Below, in pieces: positions 12,170 through 24,235 of a stretch of 64,000 nucleotides of DNA. Within the stretch, counting starts at the first letter, position 1, and every line of letters starts with the position of its first letter. A program made the translations under genes and the position numbers. Source of the DNA: Papilionanthe hookeriana x Papilionanthe teres (taxonomy: Eukaryota; Streptophyta; Magnoliopsida; Asparagales; Orchidaceae); NCBI GenBank assembly GCA_022702705.1, contig CM040421.1:65408197-65472196 (forward strand), given 5' to 3'. The notes below the pieces were generated by a model. The model was not told where the DNA came from. It worked only from the letters and a program-made list of their open reading frames with translations, and searched no databases.

Positions 12170-13059
12170 GTCGGTGTTCGAAGTCGTGTCTGAGATTTTC
12201 TCCATGTCGATGTTGATGTCGTTTTGGAGTCGCCACTCTGTTTATCTATAATATTGCCATAATCTTCAATAAATCTTATTTCTTTGGATTCCATAAAATA
12301 ATCCTCAAATAGTAAAAAATTGAAGAAAATAAGGGCTAATAAGATAGAAAACAGTAAAAAAAGAGATGTCGGTGATAATCTTTAAAAAAGAAAATTCTAG
12401 AATGTCTAGAAGTTCTTTGTAAGGATAATGAAGTTTTGGTAACTAGAGATTTCTAGATAAAGTATCTAACCTGAGTTCTTTAAATCTCCTATACAAGCAA
12501 GCTTCTATAGTTAATTACATCTTAGACAATTATAATTGTCTAAGAAAACTTCTGATTAAGGTTAATCACTTGTTTTCTAAAAAAATTTAAGGAAAGAAAC
12601 ATCAACGTTCAATCCTAAGGGTAATGTGTCGTACTACCCTAAAAGTTTGATTTTTTTAATTTTTGTTTTTGTTTTGTTTTTGTTTTGTTGTTTGTTGCTT
12701 TTAATATTTTTGTTAATGTCATCATTTTATGGTCTTATAATTTGCTGTTTGTTTTGGTGGCTATCCTAAAAGTTCTGGTTTTGTTTTGTCTTAGTTTTGT
12801 CATTTTAAGGTTATTTGTTTTGTTTTGTTTTATCAATGTCGTTGCTTTGATGTCATTGTGACTTTATTTTGTTTTATGGTCATTCGTCCCATCTGCGGAA
12901 TGTCGTTATGCAAAATAGAGTTAGCACACCCTATAACATGCAAAGAAAATCTAAAACGAAATCAATGTTATCATTTCATCTTGATTGTCCTACAAAACTG
13001 AGTCAGCACACCCTATAATATGCAAAAAACTTAACCTATAAGAAAGGAGTGTTTAGTTT

Positions 13060-14400
13060 AAGTTATATTTTAATGTCAAAAAGTTTGATTTTTAGATTCG
13101 ATGTAGTTGAAATCTAAAAATGATAAGTTTAATAAAAAATTTAGATTTATTTTAGATTCCATGTCATTTGAATCTAAAATGTTAAGTCTAATATTGTTTA
13201 GACTTAAAAGTTTGATTTTTAGTATTTTAGATTCTATGTCATTTGAATCTAAAAAAGTTAAATCTTTTGTCAATTGGATTTAGAATCAAACAAAAGGTTA
13301 GATTTAAATATTTTAGATTCAATGTCATTTTGAATCTAAATATATTAAGTCTAATTTTGATTAGACTTAAAATCTAACAAAAAGTTAGATTCTAATATTT
13401 TAGATTCAATGTCATTTGAATCTAAAAATTTTGAGTTGATTAGAAGTCTGATAATTAGATTCCATGTCATTTGAATCTAATATTTTTGTTTTCATCATGT
13501 TGGTTAACTCAGGTTCAATTTGAACCTATGTTAAGTTAGGCTCAATAATGGTTGAGCCTAAAATTTTTGTTGAGTTTGACGTAGGTTTAAATTATGTTAA
13601 ACCTAAGTTTATGTTTGATTCAAGTCCAATATGGTTAGGCTTAAATTTAGTTTTGTTTAGATTCATGTTATGTTGTACTTAAGTTAGGTTTTGTTTAACT
13701 TAGATTCATGTCATGTTGAATCTATGTTAGGTTTTGTTTAACTTAGATTCATGTCATGTTGAATCTATGTTAGGTTTTGTTTAACTTAGATTCATATCAT
13801 ATTGAGTCTAAGTTAGGTTTTGTTTAACTTAGATTCATATCTTATTGAACCTAAGTTAGGTTTAACTTAGATTCATGTCATATTGAACCTATGTTAGGTT
13901 TTTTTTAACTTAGATTCATGTCATGTTGAATCTAAGGTAGGTTTTGTTTAACATAGATTCATATCATAATGAATCTAAGTTAGGTTTTATTTAACTTTGA
14001 TTCATATCATATTAAATCTAAGTTAGGTTTTGTTTAACTTAGATTCACATCATGTTAAACCTTAGTTAGGTTTTGTTTAACTTAAATTCATGTCATGTTG
14101 AACCTAAATTAGATTTTGACTTAAGTCCAATATGGGTTGGATTTGAGTTAGGTTTGGGTTGACTTAGATTAATATCATGTTGAATCTAAGTTAGGTTTGA
14201 CTTAAGTCCAATATGGATTAGACTTTAAGTTAGGATTGGGTTGACTTAGATTCATTTCATGTTGAATCTAAGTTATGTTTGAATTAAGTTAAATATGAAT
14301 TGGACTTTTAGGTTTTAAGTTAACTTAGATTCATGTCATGTTGAACCTAAGTTAGATTTAACTTATGTCCAATATGGGTTGGAATTAAGTTACGTTTTAG
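13060..14400 (+). repeat. Element A array 1: TTAGATTCA...TGAATCTAA dyad repeats
   Basis: Degenerate tandem repeats built round an inverted pair: TTAGATTC, then ATGTCAT(GT)T, then GAATCTAA. Units are about 55-70 bp. The first half uses the spacer ATGTCATTT and the second ATGTCATGTT. Open frames on the minus strand here (for example 13076-13273) come from the repeats and are not genes. Confidence 0.85.
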
Positions 14401-15450
14401 GTCAAGGTGTAATTAAGCTTTAGTTGGTTATGGTTTAATAGTTTAATTAATTCTAATGTGTTAGACCTAATTTAAGTTTGATTAAACCTTAGTTGATTAA
14501 GGTTTAATAGTTTAATTAAGTCTAATGTGTTAGACTTTATTATGGTTTAATTTTGATTAAACCTTAGTTGGTTAAGGTTTAATAGTTGAATTAAGTCTAA
14601 CATTTTAGATCTAATTTAAGTTTGATTAAACCTGAGTTGATTAAGGTTTAATAGCTCAATTAAGTCTAATGTGTTAGACTTAATTAGGGTTTAAGTTTGA
14701 TTAAACCTTAGTTGGTTAAAGTGTAATAGTTTAATTAAGTCTAATGTGTTAGACCTAATTTATGTTTGATTAAACCTTAGTTAATTGAGGTTTAATAGTT
14801 CAATTAAGTCTAATGTGTTAGACTTAATTAGAATTTAGGTTTGATTAAGCTTAGTTGGATAAGGTTTAATAGTTTAATTAAGTCTAATGTGTTAGACTTA
14901 ATTAGGGTTTAAGTTTGATTAAACCTTAGTTGGTTAAGGTTTAATAGTTTAATTAAGTTTAATGTGTTAGACTTAATTAGGGTTTAAGTTTGATTAAACC
15001 TTAGTTGTTTAAGGTTTAATAGTTTAATTAAATCTAATGTGTTAGAATTAATTTGGGTTTAGTTTGATTAAACCTTAGTTAGTTAAGGTTTAATAGTTTA
15101 ATTAAGTCTAATGTGCTAGACTTAATTAGGGTTTAGTTTTGATTAAACCTTAGTTGGTTAAGGTTTAATAGTTTAATAAAGTCTAATGTGTTAGACTTAA
15201 TTAGGGTTTAAATTTGATTAGACCTTAGCTGGTTAAGATTTAATAGTTTAATTAAGTCTAATGTGTTAGACTTAATTAGGATTTAAGTTTGATTAAACCT
15301 TAGTTGGTTAAGGTTTAATAGTTTAATTAAGTCTAATGTGTTAGACTTAATTAGGGTTTAGTTTGATTAAACCTTAGTTTGTTAAGGTTTAATAGTTTAA
15401 TTAAGTCTAATGTGTTAGACTCAATTAGGGTTTATGTTTCATTAAACCTT
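14400..15450 (+). repeat. Element A array 2: 75-bp tandem repeat
   Basis: Spacing of the word GTGTTAGAC is 75 bp across consecutive units (14889, 14964, 15039), with roughly 14 units. Each unit contains two dyads: AAGTCTAATGTGTTAGACTT and GGTTTAAT...ATTAAACC. The unit also contains TTAGGGTTTA, which resembles the plant telomere word but is not itself in tandem. Confidence 0.9.
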
Positions 15451-16020
15451 ATGCAATTAAGGTCTTAATGGGTTAATTCAGTTTAATATGTCCTTAAACT
15501 TAATTAAAATTGAATTTTGGATTAAACCTATTGTTATTAAGTTTAATTAAGTTAATTAAGTTTAATATGTTCTTAAACTTGATTAATGTGTTGATTTTTT
15601 ATTAAACCTAATGTAATTAAGGTTTAATGGGTTAATTAAGTTTAATATGTCTTTAAACTTAATTAAAATCTGATTTTGGATTAAACCTAATGTCATTAAG
15701 GTTTAATTAAGTTAATTAAGTTTAATTTAAGAACTTAATTAAAATGTTGGTTTTGTATTAAACCTAATGTAATTAAGGTTTAATGAGTTTATTAAGTTTA
15801 ATATGTCCGTAAACTTAATTAAAGTGTTTAATTTTGAATTAATTAAGTTTAATATGGCTTTATACTTTATTAAAGTCGACTTTAAGTTAAACTTAATGTC
15901 ATTAAGGTTTAATTAAGTTAATTAAGTTTAATATATCCTTAAACTTAATTAAAGTATTAATTTTGAATTAAACCTAATGTAATTAAGGTTTAATAGTTTA
16001 ATTAAGGTTTTAATTAGGTC
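15450..16020 (+). repeat. Element A array 3: diverged dyad repeats
   Basis: A further set of units built on AACCTAATGTAATTAAGGTTT and TTAAGTTTAATATGTCCTTAAACTTAA, again dyad-symmetric, with spacing of roughly 75-80 bp. These are less regular than array 2. Confidence 0.75.
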
Positions 16021-16119
16021 TAATTGGATGTTTTTTAAGTTGGTCTTGAGTCTATTTTGGGTTAGACTCAATTTTGACTTGGTCTATTGTTGAATAGGCT
16101 AAGTTGACTGAAAGGGTTG

Positions 16120-18090
16120 TAAGTTATTAATTTATAATAAATTTTAACCCTAATTTTGAAAATGTCATTTAAAATTGTTTAATGTCTTAAGAATTGTCAT
16201 TTTAAGGTTATTGTCTATCACCTTAAATTTCCTAACCATATTCCAATTTTATTTTCCTTGATTTTCACTTAGATAATTATTATTTAAAATAATAACAAAT
16301 TGTCTTGAAAATTAGGAAATGATGTCTTAGAATATTTCCCTAGCCTAGGAAGAATCATGGGATAATCCTAAGGTCCTAGAGATAATACTCCTAAAGTTTA
16401 GATTTTTCTGTTTCATAAATAATTTTAAATAATTAAATACTCCAGAGAGTATTTAGTTATTTAAACACTAAATACAGAGAAAAAATTATGATTTTGGTCT
16501 CATAATTTACTCCTCATCATGCTGAGCCAGAGGGTATTTTATTTTATTTTTATGATTTTTTTTTGAAAAGATATAATTTTTTGATTATTTTTAGGTTAAC
16601 TAGATTTATTTAAATCCAAATTTAGCCCCATATTATCATATGACATCGCGTGTCCTCATATGCGTCGAAATGCGGCTGATCCGCTGTAGGGATCCGAACA
16701 GCGGATCAAGCTAGAATGAATTACAGTCGTCCAATTCCAAAACACGAAAATGGATGACATCCTTTCATCCTCTTCATCTGTTCTAAACCCGAACACCGTC
16801 GGTATTGTAGACACAAGATCTCGCTTGATTCATGATGGAATCGAGCAATTTTTTGTTTCTAGAGCTTCATTTAGATGAGATGAACTTATCCATACAGATT
16901 TGTATGGGTTTTGAATTGGCTAAACCTACTCTAGACTAAGCCTGAGCTCGGATTGGGTGTGAAGAACCATACCTTGGCCTCAGTGAGTATAGACTCAAAT
17001 TGGATGGCTTGGAAGTTTTGTTTCGATCTCAGGAAGCTTTTCCCGAAGTCAATTTGAGTTGAAATCGGATCTATATATGACTTTGTCCTCGAGGTATCTC
17101 GGCTTGAGAGGGGGAGGTGAAACAGTGGGTTAGGATCTATAGGGATGGTCAATTTTTATTGGGCTTGTCTTTGTAGGGTCCTAGGAAGCTTCAGGGATGG
17201 TTAATTTAAAGTTTTGGATAACTTCATTTCAAACCCAAAATTTTTCCTGTTTTGGGGTTTTCGAGTTAACGTAATTGGAGGGATTGAGTGGTTTTAAGAG
17301 CTTGGATTCATGGGGAATCAACTGCTTCGGTCCTAGGGAACAATTTTTGTGTTGGATGTTTCAGGGCTTAGGCAGTGTAAGTGTGTCTTCTATGTTGGTC
17401 TCCTCTCTCTTAGGCTTTTGGGGTTATGTCCATATATAGCCATGGATGGCTATGGGAGGAGCTTGGGTTGGTTAGAATTTACTTGGGGAAGTTATTAACT
17501 TCCTCATTAATGCATTGAAGATAAAATTTTAGCTGAAGATAAGCTCAAATCATTTTTCAAGGTTAACCCATGTGGAGTCCCAAATATGGTGCAGATTTAA
17601 CTCAAAACTTGGCTCGCTTCCACTGGGTGAGTTGAGAGGCTATTAGATTGATTGAAATGTTGTAGGTAAACCTTCCCCACATATTCCATTTGTCACATTC
17701 AATGTTTTGGAGGAGAGATTGACACTTAAGCTTCAATTCTCAACCTTGTCATAGTTTGGCAACGATAACTCTTTACCACGGTGAAATGCATGGGTAAGGT
17801 AAAATTTTCTTTGATTGGGTAAGGGTAGAGGTGAGTAATGACTCATCTAAATCTTCACCCATGGATAATATGGTTGATTGCCACCTTTGAAGCTCACTTA
17901 TCATGGCATCATGATGAGTCTCCATTTTTGTTAACCATGGTAAAAAGAGAGTTAAAGGTGGTGTTTTCTTTTCATTTGGTGGTCTATGAGGCATGGCATA
18001 TCATCCTCAAGGTAGTCAGCCACCTCATTGTCAAGGAGAGGTTAGTCATGGCTTGGGTTTGGGATGGAATGACACCTCATTTTCCTTCAT
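16120..18090 (+). repeat. Conserved tail module of element A
   Basis: Aligns with 40860-42700 in element B. Landmarks are AATGTCATTTAAAATT, GATTTTGGTCTCATAATTT, CGCGTGTCCTC, GGATCCGAACAGCGGA and CCAAAACACG. At 16677-16706 an inverted pair GATCCGCTGT / ACAGCGGATC could form a hairpin. A TATATAGCCATGG-type segment near 17433 is also shared with B (TTTATAGCCATGG near 42025). No coding frame of note: frames of 66-84 codons at 17773-18375 are unsupported. Confidence 0.75.
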
Positions 18091-18096
18091 GATGAT

Positions 18097-18430
18097 TGTT
18101 GACCTCATTTTTGGTGAGGTCTGATCTTCCTCTTAGTGGTCAGGATCTAGCCATAAGACTTCTCCTTCACTATCCTAGAGGACTAGAGTTGGGACCCACC
18201 ATTTAGAAATTTTCAGCCACTTCTTGACTCCTCTTGGGACCCCACTTGGATGGTTACAAACCTCTAAATCACCTTGGAAGGTTAAAACCACCATATGGAA
18301 AACCAACAATGAGTTCCCACATGAATGTTTAGACTTAGGGTAACCTTGGGTGACTTGAGCTTCTATTGCACACACACATACCCCTAAGCCACTTAATTCA
18401 AACCATGAACCCTTACCTTCTACCCTTCAT
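18097..18430 (+). repeat. LTR-like segment starting TGTTGACC
   Basis: Begins TGTTGACCTCATTTTT and contains a GACCTCA...TGAGGTC hairpin. About 330 bp align with 24236-24530 and 62566-62860, all starting TGTTGACC. The last 16 bases of element B (44429-44444) are the exact reverse complement of the first 16 bases here. Start and end therefore look like the two termini of one LTR family (TG...CA). Confidence 0.6.
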
Positions 18431-18599
18431 GAAACTCACATGATTGAACCAAAGCCACTGGTCTTTGATTAAGATGGCTAGGGTCAATATGTGAATAATC
18501 ATAAAGTGGTTACCATTTAGCTAGACTTGGTCCCAAAGTGGTTGGACTTGGCTAAGTCCATGGCTCATGCTCCTAAAACCTAATTCCATTCCAAATCAA

Positions 18600-19560
18600 T
18601 TTTACTCAATCTTGACCCCACTAAAATGGCTCTATCCTTCCCTATTTGAAGCCCCCTTCATTTTTCCAAAATTTCAAATTTTGACCCCGGATCTCTAAAC
18701 TTACCTAAAATTCCTTAAAATCATTTCAAAACAGTTCTCACCTCTTAAATCCACCAAAATACCCCAATACACTCCAAATAACCTCCATATACCCTAAATA
18801 CCCTTTTTGCCCAAAATTCCAAAATATCCAAAAATTCCCAAACAATTTCAGAATTTCCCTAAAATTTTTAATTTTATTTTGTTCAACTACACCATAACCC
18901 AATTTTGCCAAATTAACCCACTTTCAACCCAAAATCCCAACTTGGCTCACATAGCCCAAATGAACACAATGTCAAACCAAATCAACCCAATTAACCCCAA
19001 TTTTGATCAAATTCAATTCCAAACTGAAATTCAACATCCCCAATACCAATTTAAATCAAATCCAAGCCCAATTTGGTTCACATTTGACTTCTATTTCAAC
19101 TTTAATCCAAAACCCCCAATTTTGGCCTTATGACCCAATTCACCCTAAAATGACCCAAACCACTCTATTTTGCCCAAACCAAATTCCAACCTCTTCCTAA
19201 CACATTCCTATACCAAACACAACATTAATATGGTTAAAATTTTGATTGAAATCCCATAAAAAATCATTTGAAACTAAGATCCCCCAAATTTACCCTAAGG
19301 TTGCCACATGACCTAAATTCTCCATATTGAATCCCCTAAACCAAAACTTTCCACCCAATTTCTATCCTAAACCTTTCATAACAATCACCTACATCATTTT
19401 GAACCATCAATTGAGCCCTAACCATTCTCTAGCCAAACCTACATCCAACTAAACCCATGGTTACCCAAATTAACCAAATCAACAAAACCCATCAAATTCA
19501 CTTCCCAAATCAATTCAAATTCATTCCAATCCATTTCCAAAAGCTTTATGACAAGCCATT
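18600..19560 (+). other. G-depleted A/C/T tract
   Basis: For almost 1 kb the plus strand contains very little G (one to four per 60-base line across 18781-18960) while C is abundant, in words such as CCAAAATTCC and CAACCCAATT. A shorter relative lies at 24540-24725 and 62880-63065. The 108-codon frame at 18807-19133 is a low-complexity by-product (N, P, Q, F, I) and is not called as a gene. Confidence 0.8.
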
Positions 19561-19704
19561 TTGATCAATCAATTTGGTTCAAATCAAACCAAAACTCAAG
19601 CTAGCCCAACCTAAACTCAAATCAATCTGTATGAACACATGATCCAAATTAAACCCAACCAAGCCAAATTTGATCAAACCAACCCCATGGCAGCCAACCC
19701 TAAT

Positions 19705-20028
19705 TTTAAATTCAAATAAATTTTCTATGAATCTTTTTGTTGAAGATTGATGGAGCCCAGTCAACTGTAATTGCCAGGCTAGTTTTACCCAGTTTTTTCT
19801 CTTCGGTGTGGATCTCTGGTAGAGAGAGAGAGGATAGATTAGAGGAGTAGAGAGGGAGAGTAATCTTGTAAGTCGACGTGATCGCCGGTGTGTAATCATC
19901 CAAGAGATAAAATTCTCTGCAACTCCGTGGACATAGGAAATTTACCAAACCACATAAATTTGTGTCTCCTACTATTTTGTGATTTTCTCATTCCAATTTT
20001 CATTTTATTGCCATCGTTTTTAACAACA
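19705..20028 (+). repeat. Copia-type solo LTR end, copy 1
   Basis: The 3' part of a Ty1/Copia-like LTR. It has a GGTGTG segment, AGAGAGAGAG, GTCGACGTGATCGCCGG, a GCAACTCCGTGG block, AAACCACATAAAT...TGTGTCTCCT and the terminus ACAACA. It matches 27548-27877. No primer-binding site or internal coding region follows, so it is a solo or truncated LTR. The class rests on resemblance to Copia LTR 3' ends. Confidence 0.6.
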
Positions 20029-20592
20029 CGTTTAAATTATTTGAATTTTTTAATTTTTGAGATAATTGTATATTGATTATGTCAGAACTGTCGAAAATTA
20101 TTTAGAGTGAATTTAAATTTATTATGATAATGTATTCATTTTTATTTCTTAGAATTAAATATATTTAGTGAGCAATTTAAAATCTATTTAAATAAGGTTT
20201 ATTTAATAAAAAAAAATAATCTAAGACCCCAAATGATGTACATTTTAGCAAAAAAAGAAGGTAGAAAATAGAGATGCTTATATAAAATATTTGATTTTAA
20301 ATACTTAATTTATATTCAATCTATTTAAAATAATCAACTTAATATTTAATAATTCAACTCATTAGAATTATCAACGGTTTCAAAATTAAATAATGTAGGT
20401 TGCATGACATTTATAATCACAAATGATAGTTCATTTAATAAGACTAAAATAATAAATTTTAAAGTAAAACTGAGCAGGTGAATGTTTCATGCACAAAATA
20501 CGAATGCATCATGCAATCACATCTAAATCTCATAGATCATCTAAAAAATTTTACCGTTCATATAAACACACACACACACACACACACAAATA
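20029..20592 (+). repeat. Host repeat unit upstream of the LINE-3 landing site
   Basis: AT-rich DNA matching 27878-28403 (words such as GTCAGAACTGTCGAAAATTATTTAGAGTG in both) and, more distantly, 24930-25250 and 63270-63600. It ends in (CA)n at 20567-20588 followed by TA units. No gene. Confidence 0.75.
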
Positions 20593-20603
20593 GATATATA
20601 TAT
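20593..20603. repeat. (TA)n at the 5' end of LINE-3
   Basis: Short remnant of the TA tract between (CA)n and the LINE. Confidence 0.8.
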
Positions 20604-22995
20604 TTGTGAGAATGTATTATTGGATCAAGAATTACTAACTGATCTTGATAAGCCTTGTAGGGGTACTAATATTATTTTTAAATTAGATCTATCCAAGGCA
20701 TTTGATACCATCAGTTGGTCATTTATCTTAAAGACTATTTCTTCTAGAGGTTTCAGTATGGATTTCTGCAATGTAATTTTCAGATGGTTACAAAATAATT
20801 ACTATAGTGTGATGATTAATGGTGGTTGTCATGGATTCTTTAGAGTTTGGTAGGGTATTAAACAAGGAGATCCATTGTCTCCTTATATTTTTATTTTGGC
20901 ATTTGATTACCTCTCCAAACTTCTTAATCAAGCTCAAGAAAGCTGTCCCTACACTCGGTTTCGGCATAGATCAAATCGAGTTGGTAAGCCATTTGGCTTA
21001 TGCAGATGATGTAATCATTTTTTGTAATGGCAGTAAGAATTTCATTAAATGCATGATGAAGCTTTTACATAATTTTGAGGAAGTCTCATGTATGTCATTT
21101 AATAAAGCCAAATGTCAGTTCTTATCAAGTTCCATTGCATACGTTAAGGCTAGGAAATGGATTTACGGTTTCACTTGGATTCAAGGAAGCAAGAATTCCT
21201 CTTCTATATCTGGGTTTCCCTTTAGTTAAAGGTAGAATTAAACTCTCTCATTATGATGCTGTGATTGATATAATTACTTCTCAAATTCAATGTTGGACAA
21301 ACTCTTTTTTGTCTAATGGAGGTAGAGTGACCCTTCTAAAGAGTGTTTTAACCACATTTCCTCTCTACATTCTTCAAATGATTAAAATGAAAAAAAGAAC
21401 CAAGAAATTATTATCTGTTACTTTTAACAAGTTTCTTTGGGAAGCGCAACACAAACAAATGCATTGGACAAATTGGGATAAACTTTGTAAACCTATTACT
21501 AGTGGTGGCTTGGGGTTTAAAAGTTTTCAGCATTTAAGTTTTTCTTTTTACTGTAAGCAATGGATCAAATTTAGAGAGAAAAATTCAATTTGGTTCAAAT
21601 TTATGCATGACAAATATTGCCACAACATTCATCCCTCTCAAGTCCAAATGAAGAATGGTGATTCTAAAAACTGGAAGGATTTGTTGAAAGTGAGAGATTA
21701 TGTTGAAAATCTCTTTGTTTGGGAACTTGGGAATGGTAAAATTTAATTTTGGTTTGATAATTGGGTATATCAATATTCCTTAAAGGAAAAAATTGATAGT
21801 TCTACTTCTATTCACAAAGAGGCTGATTGTTGGAATCAATTTAGTTGGGATGTCTCCAAACTTCAAAACTGTATCAATATAGAGAGTCAAAGGAAGATCT
21901 TATCCATACCTATTCAACCATCCAAGAAGGATAGATTGATTACTAAGAATCCTCATAAGCAAAGTCTGTCTAAATTCATTTTTCTTTCAAATAGTAATTG
22001 GCCTGTCAATGATTGTGGGGAGCTCTTATGGAACAAATTTATCACACCTTCAATGTCATTTTTCTGTTGTAGATTATTCAGGAAGCTGCTGCCAATTGAT
22101 AGCATCTTAAAATTAAAATGTATTCGTGGCCATTCTATGTGTCATCTCTGTCATTCAAATGAGGAAACTTTTTCTCATCTATTTCTGAATTGTGAAGCTG
22201 TTCAGTAAATCTGGAAGAAGGTTTTGGATTTCAACGGGTTTCTTTCTAAATTTCAACTTTGGACTGATCTTGAATCCTATTGGCATGATTGGAAGTTATC
22301 ATCAGAATTTTTTATTCCATTGGCCATATTCTGGTATGTGTGGATGTGTAGAAATGATGTTATTTTTAATAATAAACTCTTCTCTTCCCAAATCGTTAGC
22401 AGGAATTGTGTATCTCATCTTCTTAAGATCAGGAAGCTTTATCAATCTCAAAGTTCATCTACTGCTCATAGAATCCAGCTTGTTATTTGGAGAGCTCTTA
22501 AAATTCCATGAATAAAAGTAAATTCTGATGGTAGTTGCTCTTCATCTTCTGCTGAAATTGGTGTGCTTTGTAGAAATCACATTGGCAAATGTTTATGGTA
22601 TATTACTGCTCCTGTATTAGTTGTGCATGCTCTTGAAGTGGAAACTATAGCAGTTTATTGGGGGCTAAAAGCTGCTATTATGAACAATCAAAATTTCATA
22701 CATATGGAAATGGATTCTCTATCTTTAGTGCAAATTTTTCTTCATAAAGCTAAGGTTCCTTGGTTCTTATAGATTTGGATTAATAAGATTAGTGCTTTAG
22801 CTTCTTGTCAAGCTATTATTTGGAGTCACGTCTATAGAGAAGGGAATCAACCTGCAAATTGGCTTTCTAGGAGGGCTACTTCATCCATGGAATTTAATTG
22901 CAATGCTTATGCTACATCCAATGTTTCTTCTTCTTATTTTAATGCTTTTAATGTTCTTTTACATGGGGATTTACTTTCTATTCCTCATATAAGAT
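20604..22995 (+). pseudogene. LINE-3 ORF2 remnant (RT C-half, zf-RVT, RNase H)
   Basis: The first frame (20620-20853) has the RT segment FKLDLSKAFDTI, then an intact QGDPLSP after a stop, and YADD at 20999-21010. After a frameshift near 21130-21180, 21075-21746 covers the thumb region. The frame at 21936-22208 is the zinc-binding domain with C-x2-C and H-x4-C intact. RNase H (about 22515-22890) has lost the reading frame in places; its fourth acidic residue is Asn in the PANWLS motif. The element is inactive. Confidence 0.9.
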
Positions 22996-23037
22996 GTAAT
23001 AGACTTACCAAGAAGCAATAAAATTTGATCCTTGAGT

Positions 23038-23038
<1 letters not shown>
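20604..23038 (+). mobile_element. LINE-3: 5'-truncated L1-type LINE inside (TA)n
   Basis: About 2.4 kb, truncated inside the reverse transcriptase and ending in ATAAAATTTGATCC plus (TA)n. Flanking DNA on both sides matches the continuous unit 28370-28480, where only (TA)n separates the same flanks. This shows the insertion took place in the microsatellite. Confidence 0.93.

Positions 23039-23082
<44 letters not shown>
23039..23082. repeat. (TA)n at the 3' end of LINE-3
   Basis: About 22 TA units between the LINE terminus and the host flank ATGACAAAAATAATTTCA. Confidence 0.97.
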
Positions 23083-23084
<2 letters not shown>

Positions 23085-23440
23085 CAAAAATAATTTCAAT
23101 TTAGCTTTAGACTAATATTATTTTAAATTCTTCCCTCTTGATGAAAAGCATATTAAGTGGAGTTCTTTCAAAAGTTAGATGATAAAATACCGAATAAATT
23201 AAGAGAAAACTATTAATCAAACCCTCCTCAACAATAGCTCTTATTAATTTTCAAGCAATTGCTAAAATGACCTAAAATAAATAATAAATTTTAAATATTA
23301 TTTATGTAAATACATAGGAATTGTGCGATATATATGCAAATCTTATTTGTTTGCTTGATTTCTAAGAAACAAAAATTTGAACTTTTGGCTAAAATTTTGG
23401 TTTGAAAGGGTCAAAGACGTTCCAAAATATAACCCAGAAA
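23083..23440 (+). repeat. Host repeat unit downstream of LINE-3
   Basis: Matches 28447-28810 (both contain CAGAAAAGAGT near the end). At 23440 the match stops where the other unit continues into the At1g01500-like gene copy, so the gene is missing or replaced here. Confidence 0.75.
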
Positions 23441-24235
23441 AGAGTTGGTGGATTGCTCATATCAAAGACATTTTACTATGTTCACCAATAAGGAGTTTAC
23501 ATTTACATGGAACAATAAATGTCAACGTGTTTTTAAAAGCATAAAATAGTATTTGATGACACCTCATATCCTAATAGCCTCAATCTCCACTTAATTTTTG
23601 GAACTTTATCTGATAGCACAAGTTAATGACAAGATTAAAGAAACTACTCTCTATTATTTAAGTCATCGCCTAATTCCTACAGAAATAAAGTACCCTCCAA
23701 TCCAAGCTTTAATCTTTGTTATATAGAAAAATTAGAAATTACATGCTTACACATAAGGTCAACCTTATTTGAAGGTCTCATCCATTACAATATTTGATGA
23801 CTCAACCAGCATTTTTCGAAGGATTAGCAAGGGTGGTCAATGATATTATTGCAATTTGATATAAATTTCATTCCTTTGTGCGCCATTAAAGGATAACTTG
23901 TAATAGACTTCTTGGTGACACACACGTTTTCAGCAGAGTGTCCTTTAAAATTTAGAAACCCCAATGCGCAATGTTGGGAGACGTACTTTGACAGAGCTTC
24001 TTCAATGTAACAAAATAAATAATTGAAAGCAATAATTCTCAGTAAAGCATGTATCTAATCAATCTTTTTCACCCCGACGCATGGAATGTTGAGGTTCTCC
24101 TACTACTTGATAGAGTTGTGTACAAACAATGAAGCCAAATACAAAGCACTGAAAACATGATTAGATTTGAAAATTTTAATGGAAATAAAAGATATCAACA
24201 ACCTCAGTGATTATCGATTGATTCAGGATGAAGCT
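23441..24235 (+). repeat. Duplicated segment with an intact (unoccupied) Athila target
   Basis: Matches 48765-49023 joined directly to 62034-62565. At 23694-23706 the sequence CCCTCCAATCCAAGC is uninterrupted. In the other copy an Athila element sits at that point with CAATC duplicated. Confidence 0.9.
23830..24225 (+). pseudogene. Ty3/Gypsy (Tat-like) RNase H relic, copy 1
   Basis: Broken translation shows the order expected round the RNase H of Tat-type Gypsy polyproteins. First is an A-I-K-G-x-L-V-x-D-F-L segment (about 23882-23915). Then W-E-T-Y-F-D-R-A-S carries the catalytic Asp (about 23971-24000). Then T-N-N-E-A-K-Y-K-A-L carries the catalytic Glu (about 24120-24150). Stops and frameshifts separate them, and no longer open frame survives. 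A second copy lies at 62155-62555. The lineage is inferred from motif order only. Confidence 0.55.

Larger units (their letters stand above)
12170..18100 (+). mobile_element. Element A: repeat-rich retroelement-like unit (cap, arrays, tail)
   Basis: The same three-part order occurs here and at 36033-42790. First comes a cap with the word GGAGTCGCCACTCT (12228-12241) and a TATAGTTAATTACAT block near 12508. Then comes a T/G-rich spacer with AAAATAGAGTTAGCACAC near 12912, then about 3 kb of tandem arrays. Last is a tail whose landmarks match between the copies: TTTGGTCTCATAATTT and GGATCCGAACAGCGGA. GGAGTCGCCAC-type sequences are familiar to me from plant Ty3/Gypsy (Tat-lineage) LTR or leader regions, but no gag or pol lies here, so the class is an inference. 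The ends are not resolved. Confidence 0.6.

Noticed and set aside
13076..13273. Minus-strand Leu/Asn/Ser-rich frame
   Set aside because: Translation of the tandem array; the frame follows the repeat period and is not conserved.
14400..15450. Telomere-like or interstitial telomeric repeat (TTAGGGTTTA)
   Set aside because: The word occurs once per 75-bp unit and is not in head-to-tail 7-bp repeats.
18807..19133. 108-codon Asn/Pro/Gln-rich frame
   Set aside because: Result of the G-poor composition, which removes TAG and TGA stops; no start context, homologue or conserved frame in the related tracts.
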